Assembly (NCBI GenBank): GCA_902806335.1 | Contig: CADCWG010000131.1 | Coordinates: 16,129 to 80,128, forward strand | From: an uncultured Thermomicrobiales bacterium | Lineage (GTDB): Bacteria > Chloroflexota > Chloroflexia > Thermomicrobiales > UBA6265 | DNA: 64,000 nucleotides | Direction: 5' to 3' | Shown here: piece by piece, positions 9,129-18,292 of the stretch | How positions within the stretch are numbered: the stretch's first letter is position 1 | How the letters are laid out: the number at the start of each line of letters is the position of its first letter | The notes under the pieces: model-generated | What the model saw: the letters and a program-made list of their open reading frames with translations, nothing else | What the model was told of the DNA's origin: nothing | The model's database searches: none | Position numbers and translations under genes: made by a program

Positions 9129-10292
9129 TTAGCCGAGGGAAGCCGGCGCGGATCGGGCCGCGTGGAGGGCCTCGACGACCGGCGTGTAGGGAAGCCCGAA
9201 CGCCTCCGCCACGCCCTGGTGGGTGACCGCGCCCCCGAGGGTATTGATCCCCTGCGCGAGCGCGGGATCGCGGGCGACCGCGCCGTCAAGCCCGTAGTCC
9301 GCCAACTCCAGCCCGTAGGGCAGCGTCACGTTGGCCAGCGCGAGGGTGCTGGTCCGCGGGACCGCGCCGGGCATGTTCGTCACGCAGTAGTGGATGACCC
9401 CGTCGACGAGGAAGACGGGATCGCTGTGGGACGTCGGGCGGGCAGTCTCGATGCAGCCGCCCTGGTCGATCGCGACGTCGATCACGACCGACCCCGGCCG
9501 CATCGCGCCGACCATCTCCCGCGTCACGAGCTTGGGCGCCTTGGCCCCGGCGATCAGCACGCCGCCGATCACCAGGTCGGCCGCCGCCACCGCCTCGCCG
9601 ACGTTCTGCCGGTTCGAGGCCCGGGTGATCAGGCGTCCCCCGAGCACGTGGTCGAGGTAGCGCAGCCGCTCGACGTTGCGATCGAAGATCGAGACGCTCG
9701 CGCCGAGCCCGAGGGCCATCTGGGCGGCGTTGGAGCCGACGACCCCGCCGCCGATCACGACCACCTCCGCGGGCGGCACCCCGGGGACGCCGCCGAGCAG
9801 CGTGCCGCGGCCGCCCTGCGTCCGCTCCAGGTAATGGGCACCGACCTGGATCGCCATTCGCCCGGCGACCTCGCTCATCGGGGTCAGGAGGGGGAGGAGC
9901 CCCGAGGCGCCCGCGGCGCTGACCGGAACCTGGACCGTCTCGTAGGCCACCGCCGTAACCCTGTTCGCAACGAGCGCCCGCGTCAACGGCTCCGCCGCGG
10001 CGAGGTGGAGGAAGGTGAAGAGGATCTGACCCGGGCGCAGAAGGGAGAACTCTTCCGCGAGCGGTTCCTTTACCTTGGCGACCATATCGGCCTGGAGGAA
10101 CGCATCGGCGTGCGAGTCGACGAGATCGGCGCCCGCCGCCGCGTACTCCGCGTCGGCGAACCCGCTGCCGACGCCCGCCCCCCGCTCGACCAGGACGCGG
10201 TGACCGTGGGCGACGTACTCCCCCACCCCGGCCGGCGTCGTTGAGACCCGGTGCTCACGGTCCTTGATCTCGCGGGGTACCCCGACGATCAT
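9129..10292 (-). CDS. ald: Alanine dehydrogenase
   Basis: NAD-dependent oxidative deamination of L-alanine to pyruvate and ammonia. The start is ATG 10292 (MIVGVPREIKDREHRVSTTPAGV), placed by family alignment and by GGAGGGG upstream. The 387-residue length is normal for the family. Visible features are the substrate-binding Arg in EHRVS, the Lys in MVAKVKEPL, the catalytic His in FTFLHLAA, the NAD-binding GGGVVGSNAAQMALGLGA, and the Asp in IDVAIDQGG. It stands alone: the next gene downstream on the strand is the recombinase after about 100 bases, and upstream is a 440-base divergent spacer that probably holds its promoter. The family call is firm. Confidence 0.96.
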   Translation of the reverse strand: MIVGVPREIKDREHRVSTTPAGVGEYVAHGHRVLVERGAGVGSGFADAEYAAAGADLVDSHADAFLQADMVAKVKEPLAEEFSLLRPGQILFTFLHLAAAEPLTRALVANRVTAVAYETVQVPVSAAGASGLLPLLTPMSEVAGRMAIQVGAHYLERTQGGRGTLLGGVPGVPPAEVVVIGGGVVGSNAAQMALGLGASVSIFDRNVERLRYLDHVLGGRLITRASNRQNVGEAVAAADLVIGGVLIAGAKAPKLVTREMVGAMRPGSVVIDVAIDQGGCIETARPTSHSDPVFLVDGVIHYCVTNMPGAVPRTSTLALANVTLPYGLELADYGLDGAVARDPALAQGINTLGGAVTHQGVAEAFGLPYTPVVEALHAARSAPASLG

Positions 10293-10733
10293 CCGGTCGT
10301 GCCCCTCCGCTACGCGCAACGTCGCATGCCGGCCACGGGCTCGGCAGCGGCCGGTGACAGCCTCCGCCGCTCCCCCTCGCCGCCCTCGGCCGGGCCGGTC
10401 GTTCTAGAGCGGCGGCAGTCTAACATACATAATGCGAATCTCCCGCGCCGGTCGGCCCCGGGAGAGCCGCCGAGCTTCCGCTGGTGTCGAGTGTACGTAC
10501 ACCTCGGTCGTTCTGACAAGTAGCGCTCGTCGGTCTTGGACTGGGCCGGGGGGCGGCCGCGACCGACGCCCATTGCGTCACCACCCGTCGGTGCGTACCA
10601 TTGCCGCACCGGGGCCTGTTTACGAGCACGCGACCGCGCGTCGGCCCGGCCGGCGCTCGGCCCCGCTCGCCACGGCCCTCAGGACGGCGCCCCTCCCCCC
10701 TCCCGCCGGCGCCTCGCCCGGGGTTCCCTTCCC
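10293..10733. other. Divergent spacer between ald and rseP
   Basis: This stretch holds no gene. Part of it is less GC-rich than the flanks (around 10420-10520) and it contains a perfect 12-bp palindrome, listed separately. On the minus strand TTGTCA and TACACT are spaced 18 bases apart around that palindrome and could be the ald promoter. No clear rseP promoter was found. Confidence 0.4.
10491..10502. promoter_or_regulatory. 12-bp perfect palindrome GTGTACGTACAC, possible operator
   Basis: The palindrome overlaps a candidate minus-strand -10 (TACACT) for ald and lies about 200 bases upstream of the ald start. Its position suggests a repressor or activator site, but no cognate regulator is encoded nearby. 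Confidence 0.35.
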
Positions 10734-12332
10734 TTGAGCGGTCTCTACATCATCCCGATCCTGGCCGTCCTGATCCTGATCCACGAGATCGGGCACTACG
10801 CCTCCGCCCGGCTCTGCGGCGTCAAGGTCGAAGAGTTCGGTATCGGCATCCCCCCACGGGTCAAAGGCTGGACCCGGAACGGGGTGATCTGGTCGATCAA
10901 CGCCATCCCCTTCGGCGGCTTCGTGCGCGTCAAGGGCGAGGACGGCGCCGACATGGACCCGGGGTCCATGAACACGAAGTCGCCCGCCCAGCGGGCCTTC
11001 TTCCTCGCCGCCGGCTCGGCGATGAACGTGCTGCTCGCCATCGTCCTGATGTTCGTCCTCGTCGGGGCGCTGGGCGTCTCCAACACCAACACCTACGTCA
11101 ACGACGTCCGGCCCGGCAGCCCCGCCGAGGCCGCCGGTTGGCGGCCGGGCGACCGGATCGTCGCCACCGACGGCGACGAGGTGGAGTCGGTCGACGACCT
11201 GGTCGCCCGGACCGGCGACTCCGCCGGGCGGCGGGTGACCTTCACCCTCGAGCGCGACGGCCAGCGCTTCGACTCGACGGTCGTCCCGCGCGAGGACCCG
11301 CCCGCCGGGGAAGGCGCCACCGGCATCGTGCTCAGCGAGGCCACCGAGGCCCACGTCGACGTCGACCGTGTCGAATCGGGCTCCGTGGCCGCCGTGGCCG
11401 GCCTCGCCGCGGGCGATCGGATCACGGCCGTCGCCGGCCAGCCCGTCGACGACGAGTTCGCGGTGGCCGAGGGCCTTCGGCGCGCCCAGGGCTCGACGGT
11501 CGCGCTCACCGTCGAGCGCGACGACGCGACGCGCGACGTCACGCTGCCCGTGCCGATCCAGGGTCTCGAGCTGACGGAGATCGGCTTCGACACCCCCGCC
11601 TTCAAGGCCGGCTGGGTCCCCGCGGAGAGCGGCACGATCCGGCTCCTGACCATCGACGGCCAGCCGATCCTCGATGCCACCGACCTCGCCACCGCGGCCA
11701 GGGCACACGCTGGGACTACGGTCTCCGCGATCATCCAGCGGGGCGACGCCCGGATTGGCACCGACCTCGCGGTGCCCCAGCTTCCGGCCGGCGCCACCGA
11801 CACCGACGTCGCCGAGGCGATCGGGATCGTCGAGGGCCGGATGCCGTCCGTCTACGACGCGGTCGGCATCGCGCCCGACGTCGTCCCGATCTACGACCGG
11901 GTCTCCCCGAGCCGGATCATCCCGGTGGGCTTCCAGCAGGCGTGGGAGCAGACCCGGGCGATGATCGACGGCCTCGTCACCCTCCTCACCGGGGGCGCCG
12001 ACCTGAACCAGCTCGCCGGGCCGATCGGCATGGGCCAGATCACCTCCGAAGCGCTCGCCGCCAGTCCCCTCCCCACCTGGGCGGTCCTGACCCAGCTCTC
12101 GATCCTGCTCTCGCTCAACCTGGCGGTGCTCAACCTGCTGCCGCTCCCGGCCCTCGACGGCGGCCGGCTGTTCTTCGTCCTGATCGAGCTCCTCCGCGGC
12201 GGGCGGCGGATCGCCCCGGAGAAGGAAGGCGTCGTCCACTTCGTCGGCCTGGTCGTCCTGCTGGGCGTGATGTTCGTGATCGCCTTCGCCGACGTCCGCC
12301 GGATCCTCGACGGCGGGTCGTTCTTCCAGTAG
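10734..12332 (+). CDS. rseP: Site-2 intramembrane metalloprotease RseP/RasP
   Basis: A membrane-embedded zinc protease that cleaves transmembrane proteins, typically anti-sigma factors or signal-peptide remnants. The start is TTG 10734 (MSGLYIIPILAVLILIHEIGH); upstream frame is shadow. HEIGH lies at residues 17-21 in the first helix, FGGFVRVKGEDG follows, and the second metal motif is PLPALDGGRLFF near residue 472. Between the catalytic helices there are at least two PDZ domains (about 120-186 and 207-275) and a third PDZ-like stretch (about 282-352), one more than in E. coli RseP. The 532-residue length reflects this. It is followed after 254 bases by ispG; dxr, often found beside this pair, is not in the window. 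Confidence 0.94.
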   Translation: MSGLYIIPILAVLILIHEIGHYASARLCGVKVEEFGIGIPPRVKGWTRNGVIWSINAIPFGGFVRVKGEDGADMDPGSMNTKSPAQRAFFLAAGSAMNVLLAIVLMFVLVGALGVSNTNTYVNDVRPGSPAEAAGWRPGDRIVATDGDEVESVDDLVARTGDSAGRRVTFTLERDGQRFDSTVVPREDPPAGEGATGIVLSEATEAHVDVDRVESGSVAAVAGLAAGDRITAVAGQPVDDEFAVAEGLRRAQGSTVALTVERDDATRDVTLPVPIQGLELTEIGFDTPAFKAGWVPAESGTIRLLTIDGQPILDATDLATAARAHAGTTVSAIIQRGDARIGTDLAVPQLPAGATDTDVAEAIGIVEGRMPSVYDAVGIAPDVVPIYDRVSPSRIIPVGFQQAWEQTRAMIDGLVTLLTGGADLNQLAGPIGMGQITSEALAASPLPTWAVLTQLSILLSLNLAVLNLLPLPALDGGRLFFVLIELLRGGRRIAPEKEGVVHFVGLVVLLGVMFVIAFADVRRILDGGSFFQ

Positions 12333-12448
12333 GCACCCCGTCGGACTCGAACCCCCGCGCTGCACCCCGGCGGAGCGGGCCCGACCGGTGCCTCCGTCGC
12401 CCGCCGGGTCGTAGGGGGCCGATCACGGTCGATGCCGTGTGGGGGCCG

Positions 12449-12483
12449 ACGGCCAGGCGCCGCGCCGACCGGCGCCTGGCCGT
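12449..12483. terminator. Hairpin with 13-bp stem between rseP and ispG
   Basis: The arms acggccaggcgcc and ggcgcctggccgt are exact complements around a 9-base loop. No T-run follows, so it may be a weak or factor-assisted terminator, or an RNA structure upstream of ispG. Confidence 0.5.
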
Positions 12484-12586
12484 AGCCCGGCCGGGCCGTG
12501 CCGTGGCGGGCGCGACGTAGAATAGGGACAGCATCCGTTCCGCCCGCGCCCCGACCCCTACCCCCCCTACCCCAGGAGCCTCAGCG

Positions 12587-13768
12587 ATGTCTCTCGTCGC
12601 GCCTCGCCGCAAGACCCGCGTCCTCGATGTCGGCGGTGTCAAGATCGGCGGCGACAACCCGATCGTCGTCCAGTCGATGGCCACCGCCGACACCCGCGAC
12701 CCGGTCGCGACCCTCGCCCAGATCCGCGACCTCGCCGAGGCCGGGTGCGAGATCGTCCGGATCGCCGTGCCCGACCGCAAGGCCGCCGCGGCGCTGCCCG
12801 AGATCGTCCCCCACTCGCCCGTCCCCCTGATCGCCGATATCCACTTCGAGCACACCCTCGCGCTGAAGGCGCTCGACGCCGGGATCCACGGCCTGCGCCT
12901 CAACCCGGGCAACATCCGCAAGGCGGAGGATGTTCGGGAAGTGGTCCGCAAGGCGAAGGATCGGCGGACCCCGATCCGGATCGGGGTCAACTTCGGCAGC
13001 GTCGCGCCGATGACCGAGGACTTCGTCGACGAGATGGCCCAGCGCGGCGCCAGCCAGCTCGAGCTGCGCGCCGAGTGGCTCGTCCGGTCGGCGCTCGGGC
13101 ACATCCGAATCCTCGAGGACCTGGACTTCTTCGACATCAAGGTCAGCCTCAAGGCGTTCGAGGTGCCGGTCCTGCTCGAGGCGTACCAGCGCTTCGCCCG
13201 CCTCGACAACGACTACCCCCTGCACCTGGGAGTCACGGAGGCCGGTACGCCGCGGGCGGGCAGCGTCCGCTCCGCGGTGGGCATCGGCACGCTGCTCGCC
13301 CTCGGCATCGGCGACACGATCCGGGTCTCGCTGACGACCGATCCGAAGGAAGAGGTCTTCGTCGCCTACGAGATCCTCAAGAGCCTGGAGCTGCGCACCA
13401 AGGGCGCGACGATGATCGCCTGTCCGACCTGCGGGCGGGTCGAGGTCGACCTCTTCAAGCTCGCGAACCAGGTCGACGACTACCTCGCGACGGTGGTGGA
13501 ACCGATCCGGGTGGCCGTCATGGGTTGCGTGGTCAACGGTCCCGGCGAGGCCCGCGACGCCGACGTCGGCCTCGCCGCCGGCAACAGCAAGGGGGTCATC
13601 TTCCGCAAGGGCAAGATCGTGAAGACGGTCGCCGAGGCGGACATGCTCGATGCCCTCAAGGCCGAGATCGACCAGGTGATCGAGGACCGCCGCAACGGGA
13701 TCATCGACGAGGGCCCCGACGAGACGATGGGGCGCTACAAGCCGACGCTGACCCTGACGGCCGTCTAG
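12587..13768 (+). CDS. ispG: 4-hydroxy-3-methylbut-2-enyl diphosphate synthase (IspG/GcpE)
   Basis: A [4Fe-4S] enzyme of the MEP isoprenoid pathway that converts MEcPP to HMBPP. The 393-residue product begins MSLVAPRRKTRVLDVGGVKIGGDNPIVVQSM behind CCAGGAG. It has the TIM-barrel signatures VPLIADIHF and GLRLNPGNI, and the cluster ligands CPTCG and GCVVNGPGEA with the conserved Glu. This is the shorter bacterial form with no insertion domain. A TAGAAT at 12518-12523 could be a -10 element for it. It shares strand with rseP, and its product supports the polyprenyl chains used by menA downstream. Confidence 0.97.
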   Translation: MSLVAPRRKTRVLDVGGVKIGGDNPIVVQSMATADTRDPVATLAQIRDLAEAGCEIVRIAVPDRKAAAALPEIVPHSPVPLIADIHFEHTLALKALDAGIHGLRLNPGNIRKAEDVREVVRKAKDRRTPIRIGVNFGSVAPMTEDFVDEMAQRGASQLELRAEWLVRSALGHIRILEDLDFFDIKVSLKAFEVPVLLEAYQRFARLDNDYPLHLGVTEAGTPRAGSVRSAVGIGTLLALGIGDTIRVSLTTDPKEEVFVAYEILKSLELRTKGATMIACPTCGRVEVDLFKLANQVDDYLATVVEPIRVAVMGCVVNGPGEARDADVGLAAGNSKGVIFRKGKIVKTVAEADMLDALKAEIDQVIEDRRNGIIDEGPDETMGRYKPTLTLTAV

Positions 13769-14084
13769 GCCCCGGCGACCGTCTCGGGCACCATCTCGCC
13801 CGTGCTTCCTGTGCTCGGCGCCCGCGGCGGCGGACCTCGCCGGGGTGTCGCTTCCGACGGTGTGGACGGGGACTGCTCACGGCCGGGCCGAGGCGATGCG
13901 GCGTCTGGGGACAGGACCGCAGCCCGTGGCTGTGGCAGGCCCGGCCCGACGCCGTAGCCGAAGATCGTTCAAACATTCACAAAGTCCGCAGCGCCCGGGT
14001 ATACTCTTGCCTAGGAGCGGCCCGCGCCGTGGCGCGCGGCGATCGGACTCGCGGCGTGAGGAATGCTCGGAAAGCTGGCGACCG
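13769..14084 (+). other. Leader region upstream of the NitT/TauT ABC operon
   Basis: There is no gene in this stretch. It contains a good promoter (listed separately) and about 70 bases of leader. I looked for a TPP-riboswitch core because the binding protein belongs to the NMT1/THI5-like fold, but saw none. Confidence 0.5.
13976..14005 (+). promoter_or_regulatory. Sigma70-type promoter for the NitT/TauT ABC operon
   Basis: TTCACA (13976-13981) and TATACT (14000-14005) are separated by 18 bases in an AT-richer patch of an otherwise very GC-rich region. The expected transcript start is about 70 bases before the ATG at 14085. Confidence 0.65.
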
Positions 14085-15245
14085 ATGACACGCACGGGTA
14101 GTCGGTACGTGGTGATAGCCCTCGTCCTGGTGCTCGCGGCGATGGCGCCCGTCCCCAACGTCGGCGCCGCCGGACAGGTCGTCGCCGCCGGCGCCCTCGC
14201 CCAGGGACCGGCGGATGCCTGTGCCCCGCTGGTCGAGCGTCGGCCCGCCACGCCCCGGCCGGCATCGTCGCCCGTGACCGCCGGCCTCGCGGACCCCGCG
14301 CCCGCGCCCGCCGAACGGACGTCGGTGACGGTCGGGTTCGTTCCGATCTCGATCTACGCGCCCCTCTTCGTCGCCTTCGAGAAGGGCTACTACGCGGACG
14401 AGGGTCTCGACGTGACCCTGGAGCCGCTCGCGGGCGGTAGCGACCTGATCACGCTGACCGCCAACGGCGAGTTCGACGTCGCCGCCGCGGGCGCCGGGCC
14501 GGCCTTCTGGAACGCGATGGCCCTCGACCTCCCGGTCACGGTCGTCGCCCCGGGCCACGCCGAGGGGTCTCCGGTCGCCACCCCGCTGATGATCTCCCGG
14601 GAAGCGTGCGAGTCCGGGGCGATCACCCGGGTCGCCGACCTGCGCGGCAAGCGCGTCTCGGTCAACGCCCCCGGCGCCACCGAGTTCTGGCTCGGACGGG
14701 CGCTGGCGACCGATGGCCTGACGATCGACGACGTCGACGAGCAGTTCCTCGCCTTTCCCGAGGCCGTCGCCGCCCTCGCCTCCGGCGCGATCGACGCCGC
14801 GATGGTCGGGGAGCCGCTGGCGACCCAGGCCGAGCAGCAGGGGATCGCCAGCCGCCTGCTTGACGACTTCCCCGTCCAGGACGTCCAGCCGACCACGGTG
14901 ATCGCCAACGACGGGTTCCTCGCGGACCACCCCGACGCGGCGAACGGCTTCGCGGTCGCCTACCTGCGGGCCGTCCGCGACCTGTCCGGTGCCGGCTTCA
15001 AGGCGCCGGAGAACCTGGCGATCATCGAGCGCTACACGGGGGTGCCCGCGGATCTGGTCGCCGAGGCGGTCCAGCCCGTCTTCGTCCCGAACGGCGTCAT
15101 TGACCTGGCCAGCCTCGGGGAGCTCCAGACCTTCTTCCGCGGTCGGGGGCAACTCGAGTACGAGACCGACATCGACCCCGGGACGATCGTCGACCTCCGC
15201 TACATGGACGCCGCGCTGGCGCGGCTCGGTCCCTACGCGTCGTAG
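14085..15245 (+). CDS. NitT/TauT-family ABC substrate-binding protein (NMT1-like)
   Basis: The extracellular binding protein of the importer encoded by the next two genes. Start ATG 14085 (MTRTGSRYVVIALVLVLAAMAP) gives a Sec signal peptide with an AxA-type cleavage site near residue 30; no lipobox cysteine is visible, so surface retention is unexplained. After a Pro/Ala-rich linker the fold begins with VTVGFVPISIYAPLFVAFEKGYYADEGLDVTLEPL, the standard N-terminus of SsuA/TauA/ThiY-like proteins, and continues with DLRGKRVSVNAPGATEFWLGRAL. The 386-residue length includes this long linker. Ligands in the family include nitrate, sulfonates, and pyrimidine or riboflavin precursors; the sequence alone does not decide which. 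Confidence 0.88.
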   Translation: MTRTGSRYVVIALVLVLAAMAPVPNVGAAGQVVAAGALAQGPADACAPLVERRPATPRPASSPVTAGLADPAPAPAERTSVTVGFVPISIYAPLFVAFEKGYYADEGLDVTLEPLAGGSDLITLTANGEFDVAAAGAGPAFWNAMALDLPVTVVAPGHAEGSPVATPLMISREACESGAITRVADLRGKRVSVNAPGATEFWLGRALATDGLTIDDVDEQFLAFPEAVAALASGAIDAAMVGEPLATQAEQQGIASRLLDDFPVQDVQPTTVIANDGFLADHPDAANGFAVAYLRAVRDLSGAGFKAPENLAIIERYTGVPADLVAEAVQPVFVPNGVIDLASLGELQTFFRGRGQLEYETDIDPGTIVDLRYMDAALARLGPYAS

Positions 15246-15297
15246 GCCCGCGAGCGACCGGCGAGCACGGCCGCTCGCGGGCCAGGATGGATTCGTC

Positions 15298-16185
15298 ATG
15301 GCGGCCCTCGCGCCGGTCCGACCACAGACACCGCTCCCGGCGCGCCCGGTCGCGCCGGCCGCGCCGGTGGCCACCCCCCGCGCGCTGGCCGGCGGGCAGA
15401 TTGTGGCGACGGGGTTGGGCCGCCGGTTCGAGGTGGCCGATGGGTGGGTCGACGCGATCCGAGACGTCGACCTCGCCGTCGCCCCCGGCGAGTTCTGCGT
15501 GCTCGTCGGGCCATCGGGCTGCGGCAAGACGACGCTGCTGCGGATCCTCGCCGGGCTCGACCGGCCGACGTCCGGCACGCTGGACCTGGCCGGCCCGGCG
15601 GGCGGTCCCCCGCGGAACGCGATGGTGTTCCAGGGCCGCTCCGTCTTCCCCTGGCTGACCGTTCGCGCCAATGTCGAGTACGGCCTCAAGCTGCGCGGGG
15701 TCGGGCGCCGAGAGCGGCGGGCGGTCTCTGACCGCCTGCTGGAGACGGTCGGGCTGGCCGGGTTCGCCCGCACCTACCCCCACCAGCTCTCCGGGGGGAT
15801 GCGCCAGCGCGTCGCCATCGCGCGGGCGCTCGCCGTCGACCCCGACATCCTGCTGATGGACGAGCCGTTCGGCGCCCTCGACGAGCAGACGCGGTACCTG
15901 CTCCAGGACGAACTGCTGCGGATCTGGGAATCCACGGGGAAGACGGTGGTGTTCATCACCCACTCGATCGACGAGGCGATCACCCTGGCCGACACGATCG
16001 TCGTGATGGGCGCGCGCCCGGGAACCGTGAAGGCGACCATCCCCGTGCCGTTCTCCCGTCCCCGCGGTCTCGCCCAGGTCCGGTCGGACCCGGCGTCGGC
16101 GCGCATCTTCGAGCAGGTCTGGGGTCTCCTCCGCGACGAAGTCCGCGACGCCCGTGCGGCTCGCGGCCCGGTCGTCCTCCGATGA
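15298..16185 (+). CDS. NitT/TauT-family ABC transporter ATPase
   Basis: Cytoplasmic ATP-hydrolysing subunit of the importer. Start ATG 15298 (MAALAPVRPQ); an out-of-frame ATG at 15287 precedes it. The 295-residue protein has an Ala/Pro-rich head of about 40 residues, then Walker A GPSGCGKT, the Q-loop in MVFQGRSVFPW, signature LSGGMRQR, Walker B ILLMDEPFGALDE and the H-loop THSIDEA. This matches the SsuB/TauB group, including the APGEFCVLVGPSGCGKTTLLRILAGL strand. Its stop overlaps the permease start by four bases (ATGA), indicating translational coupling. Confidence 0.93.
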   Translation: MAALAPVRPQTPLPARPVAPAAPVATPRALAGGQIVATGLGRRFEVADGWVDAIRDVDLAVAPGEFCVLVGPSGCGKTTLLRILAGLDRPTSGTLDLAGPAGGPPRNAMVFQGRSVFPWLTVRANVEYGLKLRGVGRRERRAVSDRLLETVGLAGFARTYPHQLSGGMRQRVAIARALAVDPDILLMDEPFGALDEQTRYLLQDELLRIWESTGKTVVFITHSIDEAITLADTIVVMGARPGTVKATIPVPFSRPRGLAQVRSDPASARIFEQVWGLLRDEVRDARAARGPVVLR

Positions 16186-17060
16186 ACGCGCTCCGCACAC
16201 CCCGCGAGGTCCCCGGCTCGGCGCCCGGCAGGGGGCCGGCAACGGTTCGCCTCGATCCCACCCCGGTCCGTCCGCGGGGCGCCCGCCGCGGACGCCTCTC
16301 GCGCCGTCTGCAGGGCGTCGTCCTCTCGCTATTCGGCCCGATCGTCCTGCTCGGCGCGTGGGAAGCGCTCTCTCGCACCGCCACGATCGACCCGCGGTTC
16401 TGGCCGGCACCGTCGTCGCTCGTCGCCACGGCTCGGGACCTCGTCGTCGAAGACGGACTGCTCCACGACGTGCGGCTCAGCCTCGTCCGTGTCCTGGGGG
16501 GGTTCGCGCTGGGCGCGATCCCCGGCGTGGCGCTCGGCCTCGCGATGGGGCTGTCGTGGCCGGTGCGGGCCTTGATCATGCCGCTCGCGTCCACGATCTA
16601 TGCGCTGCCAAAGATCGCCCTCCTGCCGCTCGTGATCATCGCCCTCGGGCTCGGCGAGGCGTCGAAGCTGGCAATCGTCGCGATTTCGATCTTCTTCCTG
16701 GTCGTGCTCAACACGATGGGCGGCGTGCTGGCGATCGACCGGTCGTACCGGGACGTCGCGCGCAACCTCGGCGCGAGCCGGCTCGAGGTCTTCGTCACGG
16801 TGGCCCTCCCTGGTGCCCTGCCGGCGATCTTCACCGGCCTCCGGCTGGCGCTCGGCTTCGCCCTGACCGTGATCGTCGGGACGGAGTTCCTCTCGTCGCG
16901 GGACGGCGGGATCGGCGACCTGATCTGGCAGAGCTACCAGACCCTGGCGATCCAGAAGATGTTCGTCGGCCTGTTCGCGACCGCCATCCTGGGATGGGCG
17001 CTGACGGCAGCGCTCGATCTGGTCGAGCGCCTGGTCATCCCCTGGCGGCAGGTCGACTGA
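16182..17060 (+). CDS. NitT/TauT-family ABC transporter permease
   Basis: Membrane-spanning subunit of the importer, coupled to the ATPase gene by an ATGA overlap. The 292-residue protein begins with about 45 basic residues, then has roughly six helices and the inner-membrane component signature around VARNLGASRLEVFVTVALPGALPAIFTGLRLALG, which is the ATPase-contacting EAA-like loop. Similar in length and layout to SsuC/TauC. The operon of three genes is complete, so this is a functional importer in principle. Confidence 0.92.
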   Translation: MNALRTPREVPGSAPGRGPATVRLDPTPVRPRGARRGRLSRRLQGVVLSLFGPIVLLGAWEALSRTATIDPRFWPAPSSLVATARDLVVEDGLLHDVRLSLVRVLGGFALGAIPGVALGLAMGLSWPVRALIMPLASTIYALPKIALLPLVIIALGLGEASKLAIVAISIFFLVVLNTMGGVLAIDRSYRDVARNLGASRLEVFVTVALPGALPAIFTGLRLALGFALTVIVGTEFLSSRDGGIGDLIWQSYQTLAIQKMFVGLFATAILGWALTAALDLVERLVIPWRQVD

Positions 17061-17146
17061 TCGGAGCCGAGTACGGGACAGCGCTGGCCAGCTGGGTGCA
17101 AGCAGGCGCCACCTGGAACGCGACGGCGACGGAGGAGGTCTGACGG

Positions 17147-18118
17147 GTGGACGCAGGAGGGCGTGGGCTAGCCGGGCAGCGGTTACTTAATCGTGGCGCC
17201 TCCCGGCCCTCGGCGCCCGGCCGGGTCGCCGTCTGGCTCAAGGCGGTCCGCGTCTTCTCGTTCACCGCCTCGGTGGTGCCGATCCTCGTGGGGAGCGCCG
17301 TCGCCAGCTATCACGGCGCCGTCTCGCTGCCGTTGAGCCTGGCGATGCTCCTGGCATCGGTCGCCTGCCACGCCGGCTGCAACCTGGCCAACGACTACCA
17401 CGACCACCAGCGGGGTACCGACACGGCCGAGTCGCTCGGGCCGAGCGGGGTGATCCAGAGCGGGCTACTCTCGGCAGAGCGGGTTCGGACCGGGATGCTC
17501 GTCGCGTTTGGCACCGCCAGCGCACTTGGCCTCAGCATCGTCGCGGCGACCGGGTGGCAGATCCTGGTTCTGGCGCTCGCGTGCCTCGCCGCCGCCTACT
17601 TCTACACGGGAGGACCGAGGCCGCTGGCCTACATTGCGCTTGGCGAGGTGACGGTCTTCCTGGCGATGGGACCGGCGATGGTCGTTGGTAGCGCCTATGT
17701 GCTGACGGGTCGGGTCACCACGGTCGCCCTGCTGGCCTCCCTCCCGGTCGGACTCCTGGTGGCCGCGATCCTCCATGCCAATAACGTCCGCGACATGGAC
17801 CTCGACCGCGCCGCCGGCAAGGTCACGGTGGCGACCTGGCGCGGCCGTGGGTTCGCGAACGCCGAGTTCGCGGCGCTGGTCGGCCTCGCCTATCCGACGA
17901 CCCTGTCGCTGGTCGTCGTCGACCGTGGCCTCTGGCCGGCGCTGCTCCCGCTTGCCACCGGGCCGTTCGCCGTCGGGCTCATTCGGTCGCTGGTGGGAGC
18001 GACGACACCCCAGGGGCTGAACAAGGCGCTCCGCGAGACCGCCCGGCTGCACTTCCGCTTCGGACTCCTGCTCGCCGTGGGCCTGCTCCTGGCCACTGCC
18101 ATCGGTGAGCTCGGGTGA
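17147..18118 (+). CDS. menA: 1,4-dihydroxy-2-naphthoate polyprenyltransferase (MenA), UbiA superfamily
   Basis: Membrane enzyme that attaches a polyprenyl chain to DHNA in menaquinone synthesis. GTG 17147 follows GGAGGAGG. The 323-residue product has the two Asp-rich motifs of the superfamily: NDYHDHQRGTD (about residue 82) and NNVRDMDLD (about residue 212). It also has GVIQSGLLS, which is typical of MenA rather than UbiA, and eight or so hydrophobic helices. It lies 86 bases after the ABC permease on the same strand and may be in the same transcript, though no link to that transporter is evident. Menaquinone would be the expected quinone in this lineage. Confidence 0.9.
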   Translation: MDAGGRGLAGQRLLNRGASRPSAPGRVAVWLKAVRVFSFTASVVPILVGSAVASYHGAVSLPLSLAMLLASVACHAGCNLANDYHDHQRGTDTAESLGPSGVIQSGLLSAERVRTGMLVAFGTASALGLSIVAATGWQILVLALACLAAAYFYTGGPRPLAYIALGEVTVFLAMGPAMVVGSAYVLTGRVTTVALLASLPVGLLVAAILHANNVRDMDLDRAAGKVTVATWRGRGFANAEFAALVGLAYPTTLSLVVVDRGLWPALLPLATGPFAVGLIRSLVGATTPQGLNKALRETARLHFRFGLLLAVGLLLATAIGELG

Positions 18119-18292
18119 ACGGCAAGACTCGGACTGCCGCTTCGTCTCGCGAGGTGCCGACGGATTGGTGGCGTTCCTCGGTCGATATGTTGCCCGATCG
18201 GCATCGAGTTGGTCTCTGGTGGAAGGGCTCGACGACGTGTCCATCCTGACGGCTATCGGGCGCGGGCGGCCCTTTCCCATCGGGGTGTCGCG

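Noticed and set aside
12332-12392. tRNA-like sequence on the minus strand (GGGTTCGAGTCC with matching GGCACC ends)
   Set aside because: Only about 60 bases long, the T-stem does not pair fully, and no anticodon arm of normal geometry can be drawn.
13769-14084. Possible TPP riboswitch upstream of the NMT1/THI5-like binding protein
   Set aside because: No TPP core (CTGAGA and ACCTGATC-type boxes) is present.
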